Below, in pieces: positions 1 through 7,378 of a DNA stretch of 16,196 nt. Numbering within the stretch: position 1 is the first letter of the stretch; each line of letters opens with the position of its first letter. The stretch spans positions 1,197 to 17,392 of the forward strand of contig MU603990.1 of NCBI GenBank assembly GCA_025201845.1, written 5' to 3'. Under the pieces are notes generated by a model. The model saw only the letters and a program-made list of their open reading frames with translations. It was not told where the DNA came from and searched no databases. The translations under genes and the position numbers were made by a program. This DNA comes from Martensiomyces pterosporus (lineage: Eukaryota > Kickxellomycota > Kickxellomycetes > Kickxellales > Kickxellaceae).

Positions 1-418
1 GGGATCGGGTAGCCATGCCCAGTACTCTGGGAGAAGGTGGTTCGCTTGCGATGCGAATGCGTCGATTCTGAGGCGGGGCAGTAGGCGGTGCAGTTGTGTG
101 TGTTGAACATCTGACCTGAGACTCAGCAGTTCGACCTTACAAAAGGCTATTCTGAAAGCATGCCAGCTTTCAGTCTCAGGCACTAGTGGTGGAGTATGTC
201 GTGGAGCCCGAGATGCACGACAGTGTGAATGTCCGTGTCGGGATCTGGAACTCGAAGGGCGGCGGCTTGCGACGGTTCTCGGCGTCGGCGCGGATGTTTA
301 GGTGGCCTGGAAGGTACGTTGCTGTGACCTTGGACTGTGGTTGTCCAATCATCTTTTCCCCACGTGCTGCCATGGCCGCAGCCATCATGACATGCCCCCA
401 AACCGCTCCCACGCCTAT
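1..418 (-). pseudogene. DIRS-like retrotransposon reverse transcriptase/RNase H remnant, split by a solo LTR
   Basis: Read on the minus strand, the frame from 418 down to 223 contains YLPGHLNIRADAENRR followed by FEFQIPTRTF. This is the RNase H end typical of DIRS-type (tyrosine recombinase) retrotransposon polyproteins, where a PG-x-LN-x-x-AD-x-x-SR motif precedes a W/F-x-L/I...F segment. The frame is then broken by the 122-bp LTR at 101-222. On the far side, 97 down to 1 encodes RIDAFASQANHLLPEYWAW followed by LPDP. That matches the conserved tail after the RNase H in these elements (D-x-FAS-x-x-N-x-x-LP-x-Y-x-x-W-x-x-DP). Leaving out the LTR and one 5-bp target copy makes the two parts one continuous frame. 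An in-frame stop at 419-421 closes the upstream side, and I see no RT core above it, so this is a dead fragment that also runs off the left edge. Family assignment is from motif memory; a Ty3-like origin is less likely but not excluded. Confidence 0.6.
101..222 (+). mobile_element. Solo LTR, copy 1 (122 bp), with 5-bp target site duplication
   Basis: The element begins TGTTGAACATC and ends GATGCACGACA, giving TG...CA ends and imperfect terminal inverted repeats (8 of 11). It is flanked by GTGTG at 96-100 and again at 223-227. A reverse-complement copy with the same ends lies at 1562-1683 and differs at only 3 positions within 122 bp by my alignment. Inside are nested palindromes: CTGAG-A-CTCAG (116-126), CCTGAGACT/AGTCTCAGG (115-123 and 172-180) and CTGAAAGC/GCTTTCAG (152-159 and 166-173). 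No coding region or TATA box lies inside. Because GT repeats surround the left edge, that boundary could shift by two bases, but copy 2 fixes it. A very short LTR left by recombination of a retrotransposon or TRIM fits best. Confidence 0.85.
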
Positions 419-481
419 CTACCAGGCAAGGTCCAGCATTGCCTCATTCTCTCCGCAGCCAGTCTGCCGCTTCATGACCAG

Positions 482-489
482 GGTATAAA
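482..489 (+). promoter_or_regulatory. TATA box upstream of the 183-residue ORF
   Basis: GGTATAAATG lies about 225 bp before the ATG at 713. The leader is strongly pyrimidine-rich (about 535-690), then ends in a run of A just before the start codon. The same layout is seen at other promoter-like sites in this window. Confidence 0.5.
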
Positions 490-712
490 TGACTCCCGTC
501 GGCGACTCTCCAGACCATTTCAAGATCATCCTCTTGACTACCACCTTCTACCTCTCTTCCTAGTTCCTCTTTACTGTTTTCAAACACGTGTTGTGGAAAG
601 GTCTTTGCCTTTGCCTGCCTCCTGTCGCCCTTCCTCCCCGCAGCAGTGACATCTTTTTGACCTTCCTTTCTCTCTTCCCACTGGCACTAAAACGCCAAAA
701 AAAAAACTATAA

Positions 713-1264
713 ATGGACAGAACAGTGTACGACATTTCGAATGGTGAGGTAGTTCTCTATCCGATGGATGAATACCTCACTCTGATATACGACGACTCTG
801 AGCAGCTCGAGTTCCCTGACGAGGATGATTTTCCGGACTGGATGTTTGGTTATGGTGGTCCTTTGCACGCAGAAGTTGAGATTGTTTTAATGAGAGGCAT
901 TGACAACATTTTCGCCGACTACATCCAGAACAGAAGCGATCGCACCCATTTCCTTGTACTCCATGACGACCTCTGTGACGTCTACATTCCTGACGGGCGG
1001 TCCATCGGCCTGTCTGGAATCCCAGAAACTGCTGGCACTAATGTCTGGCTGAAATACACGTACCACAGAAACATGTACTTGGATGCGCTGAGGGAGTTTG
1101 CTTGTGAGTGCTTCACCGGCCTGCAGGACAGCTTCTCTGATATGGATGTATCTTCAATGCGGATCGGAGAGCGCGTGGGGGATGCTGATATTCTGTGCAG
1201 CAATGAATGGGGATGCAGCAAGTATAAAGAATGCAAAGAACAACACCCGCCGTTGCTGATTTAA
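713..1264 (+). CDS. Unrecognised acidic protein, 183 residues
   Basis: I do not recognise this protein. It is an uninterrupted ATG-to-TAA frame of 183 codons starting MDRTVYDISNGEVVLYP. The first half is rich in Asp and Glu (for example FPDEDDFPDW around residues 34-43). A more mixed middle follows with LVLHDDLCDVYIPDGRSIG, and a Cys-containing tail (ECKEQHPPLLI). No signal peptide, membrane helix, zinc-finger spacing or nucleotide-binding motif is visible. Support for a real gene: an A-rich leader directly before the ATG, a TATA box at 482, a pyrimidine-rich 5' region, and a consensus AATAAA at 1329-1334, 65 bp after the stop. It lies between two inverted solo LTRs, but their different target duplications argue that it is not their cargo. 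Other possibilities are a lineage-specific gene or a captured fragment. Confidence 0.6.
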   Translation: MDRTVYDISNGEVVLYPMDEYLTLIYDDSEQLEFPDEDDFPDWMFGYGGPLHAEVEIVLMRGIDNIFADYIQNRSDRTHFLVLHDDLCDVYIPDGRSIGLSGIPETAGTNVWLKYTYHRNMYLDALREFACECFTGLQDSFSDMDVSSMRIGERVGDADILCSNEWGCSKYKECKEQHPPLLI

Positions 1265-1328
1265 CAGTGGATTAGTATAATGGTGCACACTTACCTGGCT
1301 CTAACTCTGAATGCGACAACAGGTCCAA

Positions 1329-1334
1329 AATAAA
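1329..1334 (+). terminator. AATAAA polyadenylation signal for the 183-residue ORF
   Basis: Consensus AATAAA lies 65 bp downstream of the TAA at 1262-1264, a normal spacing for a fungal 3' end. Confidence 0.45.
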
Positions 1335-1486
1335 ATTAGACTGGAAGCAATCTTGAAGATTAAAGTAGTACAAATAACCTTGAAAGGAAAATATGTCGCA
1401 GAAAAAGCGCTCTTTCTACCATCAATGTCTGAGCCTGAATCACCCCTGTCGTACCCGAGCGCCCAGCCTCTGCGTACGGCATGCCC

Positions 1487-1494
1487 TATATAAA
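1487..1494 (+). promoter_or_regulatory. Orphan TATA box (TATATAAA)
   Basis: The context CCCTATATAAAGACC is followed by a pyrimidine-rich stretch, as at the other promoters here. No coding frame follows within reach, because the solo LTR at 1562-1683 interrupts the leader region. Likely a stranded promoter. Confidence 0.4.
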
Positions 1495-1561
1495 GACCTT
1501 CCCAATCAATACCTTTCTATTAGTTTCTTGTCTCCGCTTTACTCCAAGCTTTTGTCTACCC

Positions 1562-1683
1562 TGTCGTACATCTTGGGCTCCACGACATACTCCACCACTA
1601 GTGCCTGAGACTGAAAGCTGGCATGCTTTCAGAATAGCCTTTTGCAAGGTCGAACTGCTGAGTCTCAGGTCAGATGTTCAACA
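1562..1683 (-). mobile_element. Solo LTR, copy 2 (122 bp), inverted, with 5-bp target site duplication
   Basis: This is the reverse complement of the element at 101-222, with the same termini (plus strand TGTCGTACATC...GATGTTCAACA) and the same internal palindromes. The direct repeat TACCC flanks it at 1557-1561 and 1684-1688, different from the GTGTG of copy 1. The two copies are therefore independent insertions and not the two ends of one element. It sits about 70 bp downstream of the TATA box at 1487-1494, so it probably separated a promoter from whatever it once drove. Confidence 0.85.
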
Positions 1684-1688
1684 TACCC

Positions 1689-2021
1689 CTTGGCAGAATA
1701 TATCCATTGACTCACCACTCGCCTCCTTAGTGTTTAACAACCCCACACCTGTTCTGACAGCCCCGTGTAATGGACTCTTCAGGCAGTTGGTGACTATAGA
1801 GCTTGTTATGTGATGATAAAAGCTGTCCTGATGCAAACTAGAGACGACCAGACAATGGCCAGCCTGAAATGGTGGAAGAGAGGTAAGGAATGAATGAGTT
1901 ATTAACGTAAGCAGGATGGTGTGATGGATGATGTGTTGGGGACCTGGCTCCACAACAAGGAGCCTGTGTGCTGGCAGCTTTTTCGTCGCTGGTTTGGGCG
2001 TCTTGTCCTTGACCGGGCACC
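1689..2021. other. Intergenic, no supported gene
   Basis: The minus strand holds a short open stretch just downstream of promoter module P1-B (2018 down to about 1930). It begins with GTG instead of ATG and is followed by a plausible intron acceptor (TTTCAG near 1865). I cannot support a gene from it. Confidence 0.4.
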
Positions 2022-2218
2022 GATGCTATTGATCGAACTGGCGGATGCCAGTGTCGTCAACTAGAAGAGGAAAGCTTGTGAATACTTATGAGTATGAATC
2101 AAAATGAATACTGGATGAATGCAGGGGTGAAAACTAGGCAAGACTGTGGCAACCCCCTACCCAGCGGGAGAGGGGGCACTTTTATAGCCGAGCGTATGAT
2201 GATGTAATCAGGTCGGCC
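2022..2218 (-). repeat. Promoter-like module P1, copy B (minus orientation)
   Basis: This aligns with 8770-8938 in inverted orientation. The best block is 33 bp with one mismatch (2158-2190 against 8798-8830), containing the TATA box and CCCCCTCTCCCGCTGGGTA. Homology continues through a shared TAGTTTTCAC, ATTCATCCAGTATTCA and GACGACAC-TGGCATCC-GCCAGTTCGAT. Copy B carries roughly 20 extra bases around 2078-2105. Where copy A has ATG after the module, copy B has ATC. It reads leftward into DNA without a supported gene. Confidence 0.7.
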
Positions 2219-3615
2219 AATCCCTCATATATACGCATCTCCTCTATGACATTGTGCAGCAGATAGGTGCTGGTAGTGTTATTATCACGTATAGTACCAA
2301 TGTGATTTTAGGCGTGGCATGGAATTGTTGAAAAGGGTCGCATTCTATGCCTGGTTGGATCAGCTATTTTTATTTTTCATTATGCTTCCAGTATCACGTT
2401 TCCATGTATCATTGTCTACACGCGTCATTGTTTCCATCCATTGTGCCATGCGTGGAATTATTTTGGCAACAGCCTTCATTCCAACAACTCGCAAAGCTTA
2501 TCGTACCATCACTTGCAACCAGATTTGTACATATTGCACTTGGGCAAAATGGGTGGTGTGGGTGTCATGCTCTAATGCCATGCATGCCTGCCTAACCATG
2601 TGATGCACATTGTCATGACAGCGGAGGGGAGGAATATGTCTATCTACAGCGTCAGGACGGAATAAGAAGCAAACAATGAAGCGCAGCTCAGCCTATTGCC
2701 CCGCGCTGCGTGCAGCACCTAAGTTTCCAAAGGCAAAAAAGGCGCTGTGACAGCTGCATACGTACATGAAAACAATGAATCACAATGTTTGCATTTCTAC
2801 CAGTTCACTCATGGCAGAATAGACAATGCATAGCTGCCCATTAAGGGGTTTCTTTGTGGATCATGAGCTATAATAGTTCATGCTTCCTGGTGTACACACG
2901 GATGCACAAAACACCGATGGCGATGATAAAGTTTATGTATTTCCAACAAATTTTATCAAGAGCCAAAAAAAGTGCATTCTGTCCCGCACAGGTGTTCAGA
3001 GGGCACATGTGAGAGATAACCGCTGCACACGAAAGCCTATGCCATCCAGGGGAGCCGGTGAATAGAATTGCCCAGACACTGTTGTGACCCCTTGTTGCCC
3101 CTGTCCGAAATTCACACTGCTAGCCGCACTGCATGCGGCTGCGATAGGTAGCGAGTGGGATAGGGGGCGGGATTATTGGCCAATTTGTAGCGTGTTGTGC
3201 ACTAGCGAGCGGCTGCACGCTCTTGCCACCGAGTTTCTGAACGTGACCAGCCACCAACTGCAACAAAAGAATGAGCAGGCAGCAGCAGCAATACTAAAGC
3301 AGACACAACCAAAGAAGAAAGGGTGTAAGCGCTATCATTTGTGTACGCATGTTGTCCTTGTTCTCCATGCATCTTCCACATTCGCATACACCCTACTCCA
3401 TCTGGCTTCCTTCCCTACCTCACACGCAGCTGTCATCATTCAAACACGGACTTTGTGCTCTAGTTTTTAGATTCTGCATGTAGATGGGAAAAGCTATCGT
3501 AACTCTTGGCGGAAGTTGGATCCCTCCTAGACATGAAAAGAAATATGCATGCATGCGCTTGTGTTGAGTTGTGTGCAAATAGGGTGACCCTGAAGGCGAG
3601 TAGGAGTGTTGGCGG
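2219..3615. other. Intergenic, AT-rich, no supported gene
   Basis: Only short frames in all six readings, most beginning at non-ATG codons, and no recognisable domain. Local structure seen: a perfect 7-bp inverted repeat AGCCGCA/TGCGGCT at 3122-3140, a GGGGGCGGGA box at about 3164-3173 and the palindrome ATTGGCCAAT (CCAAT box on both strands) at 3175-3184. GTAAGC at 3327 followed by a pyrimidine-rich run ending in GCAG near 3429 could be an intron, but no exon partner is convincing. Confidence 0.5.
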
Positions 3616-3778
3616 GATCGAATGCCGTTCTGTTGGGAGCGCCAACCGTGCCCGGGTTGAGAAGCATATAAATATTTCCCCGGGTCTGCTTTTCCCTTGG
3701 CTGTACTTTGGCTTCAAAAACACTCAAATCGCTTATTTTCTCCAATAATACTCGCTTTACCTATTGCTTCGCTTACCC
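3616..3778 (+). repeat. Promoter-like module P2, copy a
   Basis: This aligns directly with 4562-4724. Two exact blocks are shared: TCTGTTGGGAGCGCCAACC (3629-3647 and 4576-4594) and CTGCTTTTCCCTTGGCT (3686-3702 and 4633-4649), with clear but imperfect similarity between and after them. The first block holds a GTTGG-GAGCG-CCAAC palindrome about 20 bp before the TATA box TATAAATA at 3667-3674. The arrangement of palindrome, TATA box and pyrimidine-rich leader looks like a core promoter. Confidence 0.7.
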
Positions 3779-3791
3779 ATCCAACAGGAGT

Positions 3792-4022
3792 ATGTATAAA
3801 ATGAGCCAAAAGAGCACACAACGTCTGACCCACCTCTATTCCACCCAACCACCAGCTCACCAACACAACCTTTTATTCTCTAAAGATAGAGTTCATCCAC
3901 ATAAACTACGCTTTTGCGCTGAAATGCATCATTTTCATCTTCAGAAAGCACTGGACGACAAAGACTACCCAGTTGAGCATGAAAAAGTGGCTCCTGAAAC
4001 TAGTAGGGTGCAACCTACTTGA
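3792..4022 (+). CDS. Possible small protein, 76 residues, downstream of promoter module P2a
   Basis: I do not recognise this. The frame starts at ATG 3792 (a second in-frame ATG is at 3801), about 125 bp after the TATA box of module P2a, and ends in TGA at 4020-4022. It begins MYKMSQKSTQRL. It is rich in His, Gln and Ser in the first two thirds and ends hydrophilic and acidic (KALDDKDYPVEHEKVAPE). The sequence GTATGT at 3790-3795 looks like a fungal 5' splice site overlapping the ATG. The true product could therefore be spliced differently, with only the last 25 or so codons being exon. No homology is visible; it may be a chance ORF. Confidence 0.25.
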   Translation: MYKMSQKSTQRLTHLYSTQPPAHQHNLLFSKDRVHPHKLRFCAEMHHFHLQKALDDKDYPVEHEKVAPETSRVQPT

Positions 4023-4196
4023 AGCAATGAGTCGTCTCTTTTTATGCACACGCTCTGTCGCACCCAGCACCCCCTTCTCGGCCGCCATTCCGCATATGCA
4101 TCCAACCCTATGCTCCTCAGAAAATTTGTGACCGAAATGCCACCGATGCATACCACTCAATGCAACCATTACCCTTGAGTCGTAGTAAAGCAAGTA

Positions 4197-4260
4197 CTGT
4201 TCCCATCGTTTTAGCCAACTCCGCTGCGGGAACCTTTCTAGTTTCTTGATTCTAGTCAAG
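4197..4260 (+). repeat. Dispersed repeat P3, copy 1
   Basis: By eye this aligns directly with 6925-6996. Shared features are TTTTAGCC/TTTAGCT, then a small hairpin (CTCCGCTGCGGGAA against CCCCGCTACGGGGA), then TAGTT and TCTAGT-type blocks. Identity is around 70 percent. No coding content or tRNA-like box is clear. Confidence 0.4.
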
Positions 4261-4561
4261 TTTATTGAACGCCCATCAGCTTAACCGCTAACTAGGGTTT
4301 CCATACCTGCAATAAAGGCATGACCTGCATACGGGAGCTGCGGCAAGCTATGTACGTCACTGATTTCCAATTGTCAGATTACCATGTTATTTCTCCCTCT
4401 GCAGGTTCTTGCATTGGCCCTTCACACACAACAAGTATTTAGGCGAGGGGTGTGAACGGGTGCTATCTCAAGTATTACTGTCCAAATAGCAATAAACTAG
4501 AATATCTTTATCGAGCATTCTCTCATTTACCGCATCCTGTTGTTAGGCTGCCCTGTTGATG

Positions 4562-4724
4562 AGATCGGATGCCGCTCTGTTGGGAGCGCCAACCATGGCC
4601 GGGTTGAGAACCACATAAATACCTCTACAGGCCTGCTTTTCCCTTGGCTCTTACATAGCTTCGCAAGCAGTCAAATCGTTGGTTATTCTCGATACTACTC
4701 GCCTCACCTCTCGTTTCGCTTGCC
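4562..4724 (+). repeat. Promoter-like module P2, copy b
   Basis: Direct copy of 3616-3778, about 945 bp downstream of it, with the same palindrome and the same pyrimidine block. The TATA position reads CATAAATA (4614-4621), a weaker match. The first ATG downstream (4755) opens only a 24-codon frame, so no gene is supported after it. Confidence 0.7.
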
Positions 4725-5790
4725 CTGATAACATACCAACTCGAAAACAGATTTATGCAAAAGGACATCTACATTGTGGATAATTTGCGCTTCTTGCTGG
4801 TTGATTCTCAGAAGCGAGCACGCGTCTGATTCGTGTGCGCCCTAAAGCTCCAGTTTGCCGACTGGTTCATCCGCAAGCGTATAGGTTACAGGCGTTGCGA
4901 TACCGGCGGAATTCCTGGTAATCTGGCAGCAGCAGTCGACTAGCCCCACAGAACTGGTGAGGTTTTGGTGCTTTTATGTCATAGAACAAAGACACTGCTT
5001 GATCTTTGCTGTGTACAACTTTCAATTGTGAGCATTCGATAAACAACTGCGTTTGCACAGCACTTGTAACCTTTGCTGTTAGCTGGAGCTAATGACAGGA
5101 CTTCAGGGGCATGCCCAGATAAAACAGGGTGATGGCTGGTCGCAAGGCTGATTTGGACATAATGCAATCCCAAAACGCAACTCATTGTCTGTGTCCATGT
5201 ATGGCGTATTGCGAAATGCATCTTGGGATCTGCGTGCAGACCTGCTTGCTCGATACGCGCTATGCCCCATTACAATACAATAATCATCACAGGTGTCATT
5301 TCTATCGCGAATGAGCACTTCCTGCTATTTTCTACCTTCTGCTACCACACATGTCGCGCTCCCTTGTGAACAAAGTGACTCAGCATTCATGGTGTGCAGG
5401 TGCAGACAACGGCATGAAGCACCAAAGCTGGGCAGCTTGCACAATGATGCTCCTATTGATATGCATATTCAGCAAGACTATTGCCAGAAAGGATGTCTTC
5501 GAAAATCCAAAGCTAAACAGGGTGGGTCTGCTCCAAAGAGCCATCATCAAGCACCCAGGCTGCTTTGAAACCAAGTTTTTGTTTTTTGCCAAGGTAAAGC
5601 CGAGATTTGGGACATAACCGAGGTGATCTATTCTGCAACAAGTATGTAGAGAAAGGAGAGCAACGGGCACGCTTATCAAACTTTTGGCATATACCCATTT
5701 CAACACGCAATCTATACTCTTCTAGCCACCACTCTCTAAGAAACTACAGAAACTACATCACTCATTTGACTTTTCTGAAACTGTTCAACA
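4725..5790. other. Intergenic, no supported gene
   Basis: Short overlapping frames on both strands without recognisable domains. The most coding-like is a minus-strand open stretch from about 5085 down to 4867 (about 70 codons, ending LLLPDYQEFRRYRNACNLY then ACG and stop). It has no ATG, so it could only be a last exon of a decayed gene. A plus-strand ATG frame at 5351-5617 (88 codons) shows no motif. Confidence 0.4.
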
Positions 5791-5831
5791 GTACGTAATG
5801 GACTCCAGCTCTGCTGATCAGGTACAGCATC

Positions 5832-6536
5832 ATGACTGCTATCATTCCTGTGGATGCCAAGCACCTGTCTTTTGGGGAGGACTGGATACAGCCATTCCTT
5901 CAGACCAGTCCTGACGGCGACCCTAAGACTGCCATCGAACTCCATGCGCACTCCATCGAACACAGCGTCCCAAGAAACCCCGTTATCGTTCTGGATACAT
6001 TTGCAATATTTATCATGTCCTTCTGCGCGAAGAAAAACATCCATGTGGTTGTTCAGGAGCACGGCCTCGACGCAAACCAGGCGAAGGTGGTCCTCCGTAG
6101 CTACTTCTCTGCCTGGAATATAGCCAGTGCTCGTAATACAGTTCCCTCATCCGCTCCAGCTCTGCTCTCCGACCCTACCATCTCCATGATGGCCATCTCT
6201 GGCGGTCAGGGTGGCATGGACAACTACCTCGACGAGGCTCGCGACCTGGTTGACGTCTACGGCCCACTCCTTGCCGACTATCCAGCCAAAATGTCCGCGT
6301 TTCTCCAGCGCGAGTCCCAGGACCCTCGAATCAGCAGGTGCTACGCCAAGGGCCTTGACATTGCCCGCTGGCTTGCCTCTCCAGAGCTGCAGCCCGACCC
6401 CGAGTACCTGCTGCCTGTGCCTGTGCCCATCCCTGCTGTCGGGCTCATCCAGCTGATGCAGGTGATGGTTGCGTTCAAGACCCTTGGTCTTTCGCCAGGC
6501 GGGCTAGCCAAGCCCTTCAGGGGTACCAAACACTAA
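5832..6536 (+). pseudogene. FAS1: Fatty acid synthase beta N-terminal fragment (starter acetyltransferase region), 234 codons
   Basis: Residues 123-234 match the fungal FAS beta N-terminal acetyltransferase region: SGGQGGMDNYLDEARDL at 123-139, GLDIARWLASPE at 174-185, and EYLLPVPVPIPAVGLIQLMQ at 191-210, followed by the LGLSPG-x-L helix. Residues 35-60 (ELHAHSIEHSVP) resemble the family's N-terminal SLEH-type strand. The family protein is about 2,000 residues and continues with a G-x-GHSxG nucleophile elbow just after this helix. Here the frame ends FRGTKH-stop, so the catalytic serine and everything after it are absent. The stretch between residues about 65 and 75 also seems to lack several dozen family residues. 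A GTACGT splice-donor-like site at 5791 suggests that part could be intronic. The following DNA shows no FAS homology in any frame. Codon choice is gene-like, so this is a recent partial duplication or a truncated ORF that may still be transcribed. Confidence 0.75.
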
Positions 6537-7378
6537 GAGGCCAAGTATCGAGTCCTAAGGTATATTGAGACTAAGAATAAGGATGAAGACGGAGAAGAGA
6601 GGGAAGATGAACTAGTAGAGAGGACCTGGGTAGACAGACCTTTATTTATGGTGGCGTAGAGATATGACCAGGCAGAGAATGGCCTTGCTCAAAATCTTTT
6701 CCAGTGTGTGCTGTTGTGTAACTCAATCCTGTTTCACTCTTTTTCTCATTGTACGCTGCCCAAGCCCCTTTGCACTACACTGCGTGCAAGTTGCATTTGG
6801 CAATGGCGTAGTTTGTTTACACCTTCACACAAGTTGACACATTGTAGTGTATTGCACTCCCCCTTTTTCAGCCACTGGCCGTGAAAGCGTATTGCTTCAT
6901 CGCTTTAAGGTACTCGGGTAGCACTGGTTCATATGCTCTTTAGCTGACCCCGCTACGGGGACTTTTAGTTCCCTGGCTCTTAGTTCAGTTCCTTGGAAAT
7001 ACACCGGGTCCACCTGAACTTACCCTAAGTGCACATTGAGACTGCAGTTTATGCATTTCCAAGAGCAAGTAGCGCCCTGCTTTCCAACAATAGCGTGACT
7101 GATACATGTCGAGTCAATGCGCTATCAATTTGCAGTCAAATTCTTTGAAGAATAAAGCACTTTCATAACCCTTGTCGTGGGTACATTCTAGAGGCCACAA
7201 CAATCTTTATGATGATGGAGGTGTATTATTGAGCAGAGACTGCTAAAACGAAGGCCATGGTGAGTACCAGAGGGGAACACTTGAAAACTCAAGGCGGAAA
7301 CCATTGTTGCTCAGCAGCAGAGGCAGTGCACTTATAGTAAGCGGCAATAAGCTGGTTAAAGCCGATTGAGGATAGAGC
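6537..7378. other. Intergenic between the FAS fragment and the COQ5-like gene
   Basis: Purine-rich just after the FAS fragment stop (6540-6640), then mixed sequence. It contains repeat P3 copy 2. No ORF with recognisable content and no RNA gene seen. Confidence 0.5.
6925..6996 (+). repeat. Dispersed repeat P3, copy 2
   Basis: Direct partner of 4197-4260. It contains the hairpin CCCCG-CTA-CGGGG (about 6948-6960) followed by TTTTAGTTCCC and TTAGTTCAGTTCC. Confidence 0.4.

Noticed and set aside
186..649. Plus-strand frames over the DIRS remnant and LTR
   Set aside because: They read across the LTR boundary or antisense to the retroelement motifs and contain no domain.
98..1688. A composite DNA transposon with 126-bp terminal inverted repeats carrying the 183-residue ORF
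   Set aside because: Each repeat copy has its own 5-bp target duplication (GTGTG and TACCC) and TG...CA ends, which fits two independent solo LTRs. The ORF also shows no transposase motif.
3906..4259. 117-codon minus-strand frame
   Set aside because: Begins with TTG, runs opposite to a candidate promoter, and has no recognisable motif.
5380..5706. 108-codon minus-strand hydrophobic frame
   Set aside because: Begins with GTG, and no ATG occurs until well inside; the hydrophobic stretches do not fit a known family and the opposite strand is equally open.
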